A stretch of 64,000 bases of DNA from Mycobacterium sp. 852002-51163_SCH5372311 (lineage in GTDB: Bacteria > Actinomycetota > Actinomycetes > Mycobacteriales > Mycobacteriaceae): NCBI RefSeq assembly GCF_001667115.1, contig NZ_LZIJ01000197.1, positions 1 through 64,000 on the forward strand, given 5' to 3'. The position numbers were made by a program, and so were the translations under genes. The notes under the pieces are model-generated. The model made no database searches and had not been told where the DNA came from. It worked only from the letters and a program-made list of their open reading frames with translations. Position 1 is the first letter of the stretch; each line of letters opens with the position of its first letter. Shown piece after piece: positions 26,376 through 38,084 of the stretch.

Positions 26376-26801
26376 ATGCCCAAGTTGTCGATCGCAGCGT
26401 TTCGCCGGGCGATTTTTGCGCGGCACGCCAATCCGTGGAGTGCCTGGACGCGCTGGGCGAGCACACCCTTGGTATTGGTGCCGATCTGGACGCGGCGGTG
26501 GCGCGACGCCGCGCTGGTCGCATTCTGGCTGGCGGTCAACCCGGTGGTCTTCGGTAAACCGCGCGACGAGCGGGCCTGGTCCACCCGGGCGATGCTGGGC
26601 GAGGAGCTCTGGATCACCCGTCGGCCCCGGGATGCAGCCATGGCGGTCACCGGGCTCACTTCCGCGGTGGCGCTGGGCGCGATCGTCGCCGCCCGTCGCC
26701 GCCAATTGATTCCGGCGACTGTCGCGACGGTCGTGCAGATGGCGCTGACGCTGGTGTACTGGGAGCAGATGGTGCGGTACTTCGATCGGGAGCCCAAGTA
26801 G
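26376..26801 (+). CDS. Small integral membrane protein (DUF6653-like)
   Basis: 141 residues. After a basic N-terminus (MPKLSIAAFRRAIFARHANPWSAWTRW) come about four hydrophobic stretches: 28-38, 44-60, 90-106 and 111-128. HANPWSAWTRW is the conserved-looking start of a small actinobacterial membrane family. No catalytic motif is seen and I cannot give a function. Its TAG stop codon forms the first bases of the -10 hexamer of the next gene. Confidence 0.75.
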   Translation: MPKLSIAAFRRAIFARHANPWSAWTRWASTPLVLVPIWTRRWRDAALVAFWLAVNPVVFGKPRDERAWSTRAMLGEELWITRRPRDAAMAVTGLTSAVALGAIVAARRRQLIPATVATVVQMALTLVYWEQMVRYFDREPK

Positions 26802-26811
26802 CCTGGTCTGC

Positions 26812-27039
26812 ATGCCTGACGAAGAAACGACGTCGGACGGATACGACGACTCGGGGGTGCCGACCTTCGAATCCGTCCGCGAGAAGATCGAAACCCGTTA
26901 CGGAACCTCGGTGGGCGCAACGGAACTCGACGCGGAGAGCGCAGAAGGGCGCAAGATCGAAGACGAGTACGAGAAGCGTCAGCGCGCGGCTGCCGAACGG
27001 CTGGCGCAGATCCGTGACTCGATGCGAAGCGATGACTGA
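26812..27039 (+). CDS. Small acidic hypothetical protein
   Basis: 75 residues, acidic N-terminus (MPDEETTSDGYDDSG) and a predicted charged helix at the C-terminus (EGRKIEDEYEKRQRAAAERL). I do not recognise a family. TAGCCT (26799-26804) lies 7 nt before the ATG, so the mRNA is probably leaderless. It overlaps the following kinase start by 8 nt, so the two are likely co-translated, and it could serve the kinase; that is only inferred from position. Confidence 0.7.
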   Translation: MPDEETTSDGYDDSGVPTFESVREKIETRYGTSVGATELDAESAEGRKIEDEYEKRQRAAAERLAQIRDSMRSDD

Positions 27040-28768
27040 CACCGGACCGATTTCGCGGGTAGGCACCCAGTTCGGCCCCTATAAGCTGCAGCGACTGCTG
27101 GGCCGTGGCGGTATGGGCGAGGTCTACGCGGCCTACGACACGGTCAAAGACCGCACTGTCGCGCTGAAGCTGATGTCGCAGCACTTCAGTTCCGACGACG
27201 TGTTTCGCCGTCGCATGCAACGCGAAGCACACACCGCAGGTCGCCTGCAAGAACCACACATCGTGCCGATCCATGATTACGGCGAAATCGACGGTCAGCT
27301 GTTCATCGACATGCGCTACGTCGACGGCAACGACGTTGCGGCGCTGATCCGCCGCGAGGGACCGCTGGCTCCGCCTCGCGCGGTGGCCATCATCGAACAG
27401 GTCGCCGCGGCGCTGGATGCCGCGCACCGGGCCGGGGTGATCCACCGCGACATCAAACCCGAGAACATCCTGCTCACCGGCGAAGACTTCGCTTACCTCG
27501 CGGACTTCGGGATCGCCGCAGCCTTCACCGACAAGAACGTGACGAAGACCGGTACCGCAGTGGGCAGTTGGTGCTACATGGCACCCGAACGATTCGACGA
27601 CGGCGAAATCACCTACCGCGCCGACATCTACGCGCTGACGTGCGTCCTTTACGAATGCCTGACTGGCGTTCCGCCGTATTCCTCGGAGAATCTGCCCGCG
27701 CTGATGGCAGCACATCTCACCCGCCCTATTCCCCGACCCAGCCAACAAAACCCCTCGGTGCCAAGCGGTTTCGACGATGTGATCGCCCGCGGGATGGCCA
27801 AGGAACCCACCGAGCGCTACGAAAGCGCCGGCACCCTCGCGAAGGCCGCCCATGAGGCGTTGAGCGCGACCGATCAGCATCGGGCGGACACGCTGCTCGA
27901 ACACACCCGGCAATTCGCTCCGCCGCCGAGCGGGCCGATGCCGATGATGCCGCCTCAACTCCCGCTGCCGCCCCAAGCATGGGCTCCGCCAAGGCCGTCT
28001 CAGCGCAAACCGTGGTTGCTCGTCGGCGCCGCGGCGGTGGTCGTCGCCGTGCTCGTCGCCGCGGCCATCTGGCTGGCAGTCCGCAATACCGGCAGCGAGC
28101 AGCAGAACAGCCAGACAACCACTCCGATCACGACCACCGCCCCCGCGCTTTCCACCACAACCGCGGCCACCACGACCAGGGAGGTTCCGACAGTTGCTCC
28201 CGCGCAGCTGAATTCGCTGCTGCTTACGCCGGCACAAATCAACGCTCTCTTCTCGACGTCCGGCGTCGCCGTCAGCAAGACCAGAACGGATATGGCAGAC
28301 GTCGATCCCGGAGACCAGCTGTCGGACGCGCAATGTCTCGGGGCGTTGATCGGTTTCCAAAGTCCGACTTACAAGAGCAGTGGCTATACCGCAACGGTGG
28401 CCCAGCTGTTGCAGAAGGGCGGAAATCCCGGCATCGTTGTCGTCCAAGGTGCTGTGCACTTTGCGTCCGCGCAGCAGGCGAACCAATTCGTCTACTCTCA
28501 GAGACTGCAGTGGCAGGGGTGTGCCGGGAAGACCATCACTCAGACGACCCATGACGGCAAGACCTTCGCATGGAGATTCCATGACGTCGACGGCACTCCC
28601 CCGAAAATCGCGCTGGTGCACGACTCGACCGACAATACGGGCGCGACGTGCCAGCACGTGCTGAGCGCGGTGTCCAATGTGGTCCTCGACGTCAACGCGT
28701 GCGCATCGCAGCTCACCAACCAGGCCAGCCAGATCGCCACCGACATGGCCGCCAAAGTGCCCAAGTAG
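27032..28768 (+). CDS. Membrane Ser/Thr protein kinase, PknH-like
   Basis: 578 residues from ATG 27032. The Hanks kinase domain (15-280) is intact: P-loop GRGGMGEVY, Lys46, HRDIKPEN with Asp140, DFG Asp158 and an activation loop with Thr171, Thr173 and Thr175. A Pro-rich juxtamembrane stretch precedes one membrane helix (328-350). A Thr-rich spacer leads to an extracellular domain (about 390-578) with four cysteines (AQCLG, QGCAG, ATCQH, NACAS), as in PknH-type sensor domains held by two disulfides. An extracellular ligand is implied but unknown. M. tuberculosis has no kinase between lysX and uvrA as I remember it. Confidence 0.9.
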   Translation: MTDTGPISRVGTQFGPYKLQRLLGRGGMGEVYAAYDTVKDRTVALKLMSQHFSSDDVFRRRMQREAHTAGRLQEPHIVPIHDYGEIDGQLFIDMRYVDGNDVAALIRREGPLAPPRAVAIIEQVAAALDAAHRAGVIHRDIKPENILLTGEDFAYLADFGIAAAFTDKNVTKTGTAVGSWCYMAPERFDDGEITYRADIYALTCVLYECLTGVPPYSSENLPALMAAHLTRPIPRPSQQNPSVPSGFDDVIARGMAKEPTERYESAGTLAKAAHEALSATDQHRADTLLEHTRQFAPPPSGPMPMMPPQLPLPPQAWAPPRPSQRKPWLLVGAAAVVVAVLVAAAIWLAVRNTGSEQQNSQTTTPITTTAPALSTTTAATTTREVPTVAPAQLNSLLLTPAQINALFSTSGVAVSKTRTDMADVDPGDQLSDAQCLGALIGFQSPTYKSSGYTATVAQLLQKGGNPGIVVVQGAVHFASAQQANQFVYSQRLQWQGCAGKTITQTTHDGKTFAWRFHDVDGTPPKIALVHDSTDNTGATCQHVLSAVSNVVLDVNACASQLTNQASQIATDMAAKVPK

Positions 28769-28868
28769 ACGTCGCTGATGTTCACAGTGGCAGCCCGGAT
28801 GCCGCCCGGCACGCTGTGGATAATCGGTTCCGAGATATGCACATCGCCAGACCAGTCGAAGGAGGTAT

Positions 28869-30815
28869 ATGAACGCGCAGGCAGAGCAGCTGGAATTCCA
28901 GGCGGAGGCGCGCCAGCTGCTGGATTTGATGGTCCACTCGGTCTACTCAAACAAGGACTCGTTTCTGCGGGAGTTGATCTCGAACGCCTCCGACGCGCTC
29001 GACAAGCTGCGGCTGGAGGCCTTCCGCAACAAGGACCTGGACGTCGACACCAGCGATCTGCACATCGAGATCGAGCCCGACAAAAGCGCCCGGACGCTGA
29101 CCATCCGCGACAACGGGATCGGGATGACCCGCGAAGAGGTCGTCGACCTGATCGGCACGCTGGCCAAGTCGGGGACCGCCGAATTGCGGCAGAAGTTGCG
29201 GGACGCGAAGAACGAGTCGGCCTCCGAAGAACTCATCGGCCAGTTCGGGATCGGGTTCTATTCGACGTTCATGGTGGCCGACAAGGTCGAGCTGCTCACC
29301 CGCAAAGCCGGCGAGAGCGCGGCCACCCGGTGGGAGTCCACCGGGGAAGGCACCTACACCATCGAGTCGGTCGACGACGCTCCTCAGGGAACCTCGGTCA
29401 CACTGCACCTCAAGCCCGAAGACGCCGAAGACGAGCTGCACGACTACACCTCGGAGTGGAAGATCAGGGAGCTGGTCAAGAAGTACTCGGACTTCATCGC
29501 CTGGCCCATCCGGATGGACGTGGAACGTCGCACCCCTGCTTCCCAAGAAGAAGGGGCAGACGGCGGCGAAGAGCAGGTCACCATCGAGACGCAGACCATC
29601 AACTCGATGAAAGCCCTGTGGGCCAAGTCCAGAGACGAAGTGTCCGACGAGGAATACAAGGAGTTCTACAAGCACATCGCGCACGCCTGGGACGACCCGC
29701 TCGAGGTCATCCAGATGAAGGCCGAAGGGACCTTCGAGTACCAGGCTCTGCTGTTCATTCCGTCGCACGCCCCGTTCGATCTGTTCAACCAGGACAACAA
29801 GATCGGCATCCAGCTGTACGTCAAGCGGGTCTTCATCATGAGCGACTGCGAGGAGCTCATGCCGATCTACCTGCGCTTCGTCAAGGGCGTCGTGGACGCA
29901 CAGGACATGTCGCTCAACGTTTCCCGCGAAATCCTGCAGCAGGACCGGCAGATCAAGGCGATCCGGCGGCGGCTGACCAAAAAAGTGCTGTCCACCATCA
30001 AGGAACTGCAGTCCGATCGCCCTGAGGACTACCGCACGTTCTGGTCGCAGTTCGGCAGGGTTCTCAAAGAGGGCCTGATGTCCGACCACGACAACCAGGA
30101 CACGCTGCTTCGGGTTTCGTCGTTCGCCTCCACACACAGCGACGAGGAACTCACCACGCTGGCCGAGTACGTGGAGCGGATGAAGGAGGGCCAAGAGCAG
30201 ATCTTCTACGCCACCGGCGAGTCGCGTCAGCAACTGCTCAGCTCCCCGCACCTGGAAGCGTTCAAAGCCAAGGGCTACGAGGTGCTGCTGCTCACCGACC
30301 CGGTCGACGAGGTCTGGACGGGAATGGTGCCCGAGTTCGACGGCAAACCACTGCAGTCGGTGGCCAAAGGCGAGGTGGACCTGGACTCCGAGGAGGACAA
30401 GTCCGAGACCGAACGCGAAGAGCAGGCAAAGGAATTCGCCGACCTGCTGGCCTGGCTGCAAAAAACGTTGGACGAGCATGTCAAGGAAGTGCGGTTGTCG
30501 ACCCGCCTGACCGAATCGCCGGCCTGCCTGATCACCGACGCCTTCGGCATCACGCCCGCGCTGGCGCGCATCTACCGTGCCAGCGGACAGGCGCTTCCGG
30601 TCGGCAAGCGGATTCTCGAGCTCAATCCGAACCATCCGCTGGTCACCGGGCTGCAACAGGCACACAAGAAGGGCGGCGACGAGGCTGAGATGCAGCGGCT
30701 CGCCGAAACCGCCGAATTGCTCTACGGCACAGCCCTTCTCGCTGAAGGTGGCGCACTCGAGGATCCGGCCAAGTTCGCCGGGCTGCTCGCCGACCGGCTG
30801 GTCCGTACTCTGTAG
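28869..30815 (+). CDS. htpG: Chaperone HtpG (Hsp90)
   Basis: 648 residues, family length. The GHKL ATPase domain shows ELISNASDALDK, DNGIGM and GQFGIGFYS; the middle domain has NVSREILQQD, and the C-terminal dimerisation domain follows. AAGGAGG lies 5 nt before the ATG. No HspR (HAIR) or CIRCE element is visible in the 100-bp upstream gap. As I recall, htpG lies elsewhere in M. tuberculosis (Rv2299c), so the location is notable. Confidence 0.97.
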   Translation: MNAQAEQLEFQAEARQLLDLMVHSVYSNKDSFLRELISNASDALDKLRLEAFRNKDLDVDTSDLHIEIEPDKSARTLTIRDNGIGMTREEVVDLIGTLAKSGTAELRQKLRDAKNESASEELIGQFGIGFYSTFMVADKVELLTRKAGESAATRWESTGEGTYTIESVDDAPQGTSVTLHLKPEDAEDELHDYTSEWKIRELVKKYSDFIAWPIRMDVERRTPASQEEGADGGEEQVTIETQTINSMKALWAKSRDEVSDEEYKEFYKHIAHAWDDPLEVIQMKAEGTFEYQALLFIPSHAPFDLFNQDNKIGIQLYVKRVFIMSDCEELMPIYLRFVKGVVDAQDMSLNVSREILQQDRQIKAIRRRLTKKVLSTIKELQSDRPEDYRTFWSQFGRVLKEGLMSDHDNQDTLLRVSSFASTHSDEELTTLAEYVERMKEGQEQIFYATGESRQQLLSSPHLEAFKAKGYEVLLLTDPVDEVWTGMVPEFDGKPLQSVAKGEVDLDSEEDKSETEREEQAKEFADLLAWLQKTLDEHVKEVRLSTRLTESPACLITDAFGITPALARIYRASGQALPVGKRILELNPNHPLVTGLQQAHKKGGDEAEMQRLAETAELLYGTALLAEGGALEDPAKFAGLLADRLVRTL

Positions 30816-31997
30816 GTGCGCAAATTCGGTGTCGACGAACGGCGAAACCGACTGGCGCGCAGGCATTTCCTGGCGCCTGTCGGCTCGCCGCCGATAGGCA
30901 CGGTCATCACCGGCCTGATCGGGCTGCATGCCACCGACCCGTCCACTCCGTACCTGTCGCTGTGGGCGCGGTCGGCGGGTTTCTCCACCACCAACCTGGA
31001 CGGCGAGCTGTACGTGCAGCGGTCTGCCGTCAAACAACTGGCGATGCGGCGGACGCTGTGGTTGGTGAACGCCGCTGACCTTGGACTAGCGCAGGTCGCG
31101 GCCAGCGACCGGGTGGCCGACAACGAAAGTCGCCGGTTGGCCGCCGATGTCCGCAAGGCCGGGGTGGCCGCAGACGGCGAGCGTTGGTTGGAAGCGGCCC
31201 GTGCCGCGGTGCTGAGGTACCTCGGCGAGCACGGGCCCGCCAGCAGCACAGAGCTGCGGGCCGCGTTGCCGGAACTGGCTGGCACCTACGATCCGGCACC
31301 CGGAAAGCGCTGGGGCGGTGAGGTTCCGATCGCCCCACGGGTTTTGACGGTGCTTTCGGCGCGCGGCGAGATCGTGCGCGGCCCGAATGACGGAACCTGG
31401 ACCACGTCGCGTCCACGTTGGGCGACCACCGCGCACTGGCTGGGTGAGCTTCGCCGGCCGGCGTCGTCGGCAGATGCGCAGGCGGAACTCACCCGGCGCT
31501 GGCTGCGGACGTTCGGGCCGGCGAGCGTCGACGACGTGAAGTGGTGGTTCGGCACCACCCTGACTGCCGCACGAAAGGCATTGGCCGACATCGACGCGAC
31601 GCAAGTGGACCTGGACGGAAAGCTCGGCTACGCGATGCCGGACGATCTCGAGACCGAGCCGGGCGTGGAACCCTGGTGTGCGCTGCTTCCGGGCCTCGAT
31701 GCCACGACAATGGGCTGGTGTGAACGTGACTGGTATCTCGGTGCCCACCGGGACCAGGTTTTCGACCGCAACGGCAACGCGGGCCCGACCGCATGGTGCA
31801 ACGGACGCGTGGTAGGCGGCTGGTATCAAGACGATCAAGCCCGCGTCGAGTTGCAGTTGCTCGAAGACCCCGGCCGGGACGCGCGACGTGCCCTGCAGCG
31901 ACGTGCCGACGAACTCACCGAGTGGCTGGACGGCGTGCGGGTCAGCCCTCGCTTCCCGTCGCCGCTGTCCAAGTCTGGAACCCAGTTGCCAAGCTGA
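30816..31997 (+). CDS. Winged-helix DNA-binding domain protein (HTH_42/AlkZ-like family)
   Basis: 393 residues starting at GTG 30816, immediately after the htpG stop, so co-transcribed. It shows the pattern of the HTH_42 family: IGLHATDPSTPYLSLWARS near the start, RRTLWLVNAADLG, several winged-helix modules and WCNGRVVGGWYQ near the end. Some relatives (AlkZ/YcaQ) are DNA glycosylases that unhook crosslinks. The catalytic Q-x-Q motif of AlkZ is not obvious, so I do not claim glycosylase activity. Confidence 0.8.
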   Translation: MRKFGVDERRNRLARRHFLAPVGSPPIGTVITGLIGLHATDPSTPYLSLWARSAGFSTTNLDGELYVQRSAVKQLAMRRTLWLVNAADLGLAQVAASDRVADNESRRLAADVRKAGVAADGERWLEAARAAVLRYLGEHGPASSTELRAALPELAGTYDPAPGKRWGGEVPIAPRVLTVLSARGEIVRGPNDGTWTTSRPRWATTAHWLGELRRPASSADAQAELTRRWLRTFGPASVDDVKWWFGTTLTAARKALADIDATQVDLDGKLGYAMPDDLETEPGVEPWCALLPGLDATTMGWCERDWYLGAHRDQVFDRNGNAGPTAWCNGRVVGGWYQDDQARVELQLLEDPGRDARRALQRRADELTEWLDGVRVSPRFPSPLSKSGTQLPS

Positions 31998-31999
31998 TC

Positions 32000-32054
32000 G
32001 ATTCTGCGGCCAGGGCGTGGAACTGCGAGTGGAGCGCGCCCTCACCACAGAATC
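32000..32054. terminator. Hairpin between convergent genes
   Basis: GATTCTG (32000-32006) pairs with CAGAATC (32048-32054), and AGGGCG with CGCCCT inside. It lies between the convergent winged-helix gene and uvrA and could end transcription from either side. There is no U-tract. Confidence 0.4.
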
Positions 32055-32105
32055 AACGCCCTCAGCGCAGTCTCGATGCGCCCCAGAATGCCGAGCGGGG
32101 AAAGA

Positions 32106-35024
<2,919 letters not shown>

Positions 35025-35120
35025 GCACTCCCTTTCAACCCATTGGCTTTCAGATAGAACTCGTCCCCCATGCTATGTGGCCGTACCGACAAGCATCCTC
35101 AGACCAGTAACCTGACCGGT

Positions 35121-35807
35121 ATGACTGCCCCCGACAAGCTGAGCGACAACTACACCGGACACGTCGATCCCGGTACCGCGGCGCGCCGCACGCTGCCCGG
35201 GGCCACGATCCTGAAGGCGTCAGTGGGTCCCATGGACAACAACGCCTACCTGGTGACATGTTCCGAGACCGGCGAAACTCTCCTGATCGACGCCGCCAAC
35301 GACGCCGAGATACTCATCGACCTGATCCGTCGGTACGCGCCGAAACTGTCGCTGATCGTGACCAGCCATCAGCACTTCGATCACTGGCAGGCGCTGGAGG
35401 CGGTGGCCGCGGCCACCGGCGCGCCGACCGCCGCGCACGAGATCGACGCCGATCCGCTGCCGGTCAAGCCCGATCGTTTGCTGGCCAACGGCGATACTGT
35501 TCAAATCGGCAAGCTGAGCTTCGACGTCATCCACCTGCGCGGGCACACGCCCGGATCCGTTGCCCTGGCCCTCGACGGGCCGGCGACCGGAGGAGTCACG
35601 CAACTGTTCACCGGTGATTGCCTGTTCCCGGGAGGGGTCGGCAAGACGTGGCAGCCCGGCGACTTCACCCAGCTACTCGACGACGTCAGCACCCGGGTGT
35701 TCGACGTGTACGACGACTCCACCGTCATCTACCCGGGTCATGGTGACGACACCGTGCTGGGAACTGAGCGTCCCAACCTCGGCGAATGGCGTAAACGAGG
35801 CTGGTAG
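35121..35807 (+). CDS. Metallo-beta-lactamase-fold hydrolase (Rv1637c-like)
   Basis: 228 residues from ATG 35121. The zinc ligands are SHQHFDH (His83, His85, Asp87, His88), then GHTPGSV, the bridging Asp in TGDCLFPGG and the His in YPGHGDD. This pattern fits glyoxalase II-like or related thioester/phosphoester hydrolases; no substrate can be assigned. TAACCT (35108-35113) lies 7 nt before the ATG, so the start is probably leaderless. The frame extends to 35070 but would overlap the promoter. Divergent from uvrA. Confidence 0.9.
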   Translation: MTAPDKLSDNYTGHVDPGTAARRTLPGATILKASVGPMDNNAYLVTCSETGETLLIDAANDAEILIDLIRRYAPKLSLIVTSHQHFDHWQALEAVAAATGAPTAAHEIDADPLPVKPDRLLANGDTVQIGKLSFDVIHLRGHTPGSVALALDGPATGGVTQLFTGDCLFPGGVGKTWQPGDFTQLLDDVSTRVFDVYDDSTVIYPGHGDDTVLGTERPNLGEWRKRGW

Positions 35808-35812
35808 GCGGC

Positions 35813-35862
35813 CAGTGGCGATCGCGAGCGCGGCGGAGCCGGGCGATGCGGGTCGCCACCAT
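35813..35862. repeat. Dispersed palindromic intergenic element, copy 2
   Basis: Starts AGTGGCGATCGCGAGC, continues GCGGCGGAGCCGGGCG and ends GCGGGTCGCCACCAT. Ends are inverted (GTGGCGA / TCGCCAC). It matches 26286-26360 over its outer parts and fills the 60 bp between two convergent genes, as a bidirectional terminator would. Confidence 0.75.
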
Positions 35863-35867
35863 CAGGA

Positions 35868-36311
35868 CTAGTTGGTGGTGTGCACGATCAACACGTCGAC
35901 CTTCGCCCGACGTGAGACGTTGGCCGGCACCGATCCCAGCAGACGACCGGCGATGGTGCTCAGACCGACGTTGCCGACGACCAGCAGATCGGCTTTTTCC
36001 TCCTCGGCGAGGTGCACCAGCGCGTCGACCGGGGCCCCGACGATCGGTCGCTCCTCCACGTTCTTCGCGCCGGCTTTGTGCGCCCGCTCCCGCGCGTCGT
36101 GGAGGATGTCGTAGATCGGAGCGGTGCCCGACACCTTGTAGCTCTCCTGTTTCAGGACGTCGGCGGCCCGGCCGTCGTCATGCTGGGGTAGATACGCCGA
36201 CGCGATGATCAATTTCGCGTCCGCCCCGGCGATAGTGGCCGCCCGGTCCACCGCACGCATCGATGAATCCGAGCCGTCGGTTCCTACCACCACGGTCTTG
36301 TAGGCGCTCAT
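35868..36311 (-). CDS. Universal stress protein (Rv1636/TB15.3-like)
   Basis: 147 residues, single UspA domain. VVVGTDGSDSSMRAV forms the first strand and helix, and VVGNVGLSTIAGRLLGSV the G-x2-G-x9-G-S nucleotide loop. The M. tuberculosis relative binds cAMP with high affinity, so this protein may buffer cAMP made by cyclases such as those at 18128 and 60031; that link is inference. GGGAGGG lies 4 nt before the ATG. Confidence 0.95.
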   Translation of the reverse strand: MSAYKTVVVGTDGSDSSMRAVDRAATIAGADAKLIIASAYLPQHDDGRAADVLKQESYKVSGTAPIYDILHDARERAHKAGAKNVEERPIVGAPVDALVHLAEEEKADLLVVGNVGLSTIAGRLLGSVPANVSRRAKVDVLIVHTTN

Positions 36312-36497
36312 TTACCCTCCCAATGTCGGTTGCTACGCCAAGCCAAGACATTATCGCGTGCCGCATGCAGATGGTGCGATTAAACCGCGTCGAATACCTC
36401 AGGGCCACGCGGACGTGCCGGGTTCGCAATCGGCCGGAACCCTGGCCAGCGCACCCGGGACGGACCGCTGACCAGGTTCATTACAGTGACAAGCATC

Positions 36498-38084
36498 ATG
36501 CCTGTACCGACACTCGAAGGACGCGCGGCGGATATCGCCGACGAGCCGGGGCGCGCACACGCTCGCGGCAGGCTGCTCGACCCGCTGGCGATCGCCCTGC
36601 TGGCCGCGGTGATCAGCGCAGGCTGGGCGGGCAGGCCGTCGCTGTGGTACGACGAGGGCGCCACGATTTCGGCCTCGGCAAGCCGGACACTGCCCGAACT
36701 GTGGAAGCTCCTCGGCCATATCGACGCGGTGCACGGCTTCTACTACCTGCTGATGCACGGCTGGTTCGCCATCTTTCCGCCGACGGAATTCTGGTCGCGG
36801 CTTCCCAGCTGTCTGGCGGTAGGGGCCGCAGCGGCAGGTGTGGTGGTTTTCGCCAAGCAATTTCCGTCGCGAGGCCGTCTCACCGCGCTGTGCGCGGGCG
36901 TCATTTTCGCCATCCTGCCTCGGGTCACGTGGGCCGGTATCGAGGCGCGCTCGTCGGCTCTGTCGGTGGCGGCCGCCGTCTGGCTGACGGTGTTGTTCGT
37001 CGCCGCTGTGCGGCGCAACAGGCCACGGTTGTGGCTGGTCTACGCGCTCGTACTGATGCTTTCCATACTGGTCAGCGTCTATCTGGTGCTGTTGGTGCCG
37101 GTGTATGCCGCGATGCTGGCCGTGCTCGCGCCCGAACAATCCGGCAACCACAAGTCAGTCGTCATCTGGTGGGCGGCCAGCTCGGCCGTCGCGCTGGGCG
37201 CCATGACACCGTTCCTGCTGTTCGCGCATGGGCAGGCGTTTCAGGTCTCGTGGATCGCGGGCCTGCATCGCAACCTTTTCCTCGACGTGGTGCACCGGCA
37301 GTATTTCGACCACAGCGTTCCGTTCGCGATCCTGGCGGGAGTGATCGTCGTCGCCGCCATCGCGGCGCGGCTGGCCGGCGCACCCGGTCCCGGTGCGCCC
37401 GGACCCGGCCGGCTTCTCGTGGCCTGCTCGGCGTGGATCGTCATTCCCAACGCCATCGTGCTGATCTATTCGGCAACCGTCGAACCCATGTACTACCCGC
37501 GCTACCTGATTCTCACCACGCCTGCGGCGGCCGTGGTGCTGGCGGTCTGCATCGTCACGGTCGCCCGCAAACCATTGCTCATCGCCGGTCTGGTAGCACT
37601 GTTCGCGGTCGCCGCACTGCCGAATTACCTTGTCACGCAACGCGGCCCGTACGCCAAAGCGGGCTGGGACTACAGCCAGGTTGCCGATCTGATCAGTTCC
37701 CACGCCGCGCCTGGCGACTGCCTCATGGTGGACAACACCGTCCCCTGGCGACCCGGGCCGGTCCGTGCGCTGCTGGCCGCCCGCCCCGCCGCGTTCCGGT
37801 CGGTGATCGATGTGGAGCGTGGGTATTACGGGCCCAAGGTCGGTGCCTTGTGGGACGGTCACGTGGCGGTGTGGCTGACGACGGCCAAAATCAACAAGTG
37901 CTCCACGCTGTGGACCATCACCGACCGGGACAAATCGTTGCCCGATCATCAAACCGGCGACTCGCTGCCGCCGGGGAAGGCGTTCGGGCGCGCGCCGGCG
38001 TATCAGTTCCCCCGCTATCTGGGGTTCCGCATTGTCGAGCGGTGGCAGTTCCACTACTCGCAAGTGGTCAAGTCAACGCGGTGA
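36498..38084 (+). CDS. capA: GT-C mannosyltransferase, CapA-like (LAM mannose capping)
   Basis: 528 residues with about ten membrane helices and a periplasmic C-terminal part. The first loop has LWYDEGATIS, the acidic motif of GT-C enzymes that use polyprenyl-phosphomannose. The relative Rv1635c adds the first cap mannose to lipoarabinomannan. The start is between GTG 36486 and ATG 36498; TACAGT (36482-36487) lies just upstream, so transcripts may be nearly leaderless and would exclude the GTG. Its last 12 bases overlap the 3' end of the MFS gene on the other strand. Confidence 0.85.
   Translation: MPVPTLEGRAADIADEPGRAHARGRLLDPLAIALLAAVISAGWAGRPSLWYDEGATISASASRTLPELWKLLGHIDAVHGFYYLLMHGWFAIFPPTEFWSRLPSCLAVGAAAAGVVVFAKQFPSRGRLTALCAGVIFAILPRVTWAGIEARSSALSVAAAVWLTVLFVAAVRRNRPRLWLVYALVLMLSILVSVYLVLLVPVYAAMLAVLAPEQSGNHKSVVIWWAASSAVALGAMTPFLLFAHGQAFQVSWIAGLHRNLFLDVVHRQYFDHSVPFAILAGVIVVAAIAARLAGAPGPGAPGPGRLLVACSAWIVIPNAIVLIYSATVEPMYYPRYLILTTPAAAVVLAVCIVTVARKPLLIAGLVALFAVAALPNYLVTQRGPYAKAGWDYSQVADLISSHAAPGDCLMVDNTVPWRPGPVRALLAARPAAFRSVIDVERGYYGPKVGALWDGHVAVWLTTAKINKCSTLWTITDRDKSLPDHQTGDSLPPGKAFGRAPAYQFPRYLGFRIVERWQFHYSQVVKSTR

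Noticed and set aside
26357..28657. 766-codon frame antisense to the PknH-like kinase
   Set aside because: Composition is that of a shadow frame; the sense strand has a complete kinase.
28947..31037. Long open frame antisense to htpG (696 codons)
   Set aside because: It mirrors htpG codon structure, has no ribosome site and no family-like motif; long antisense frames are expected in GC-rich DNA.
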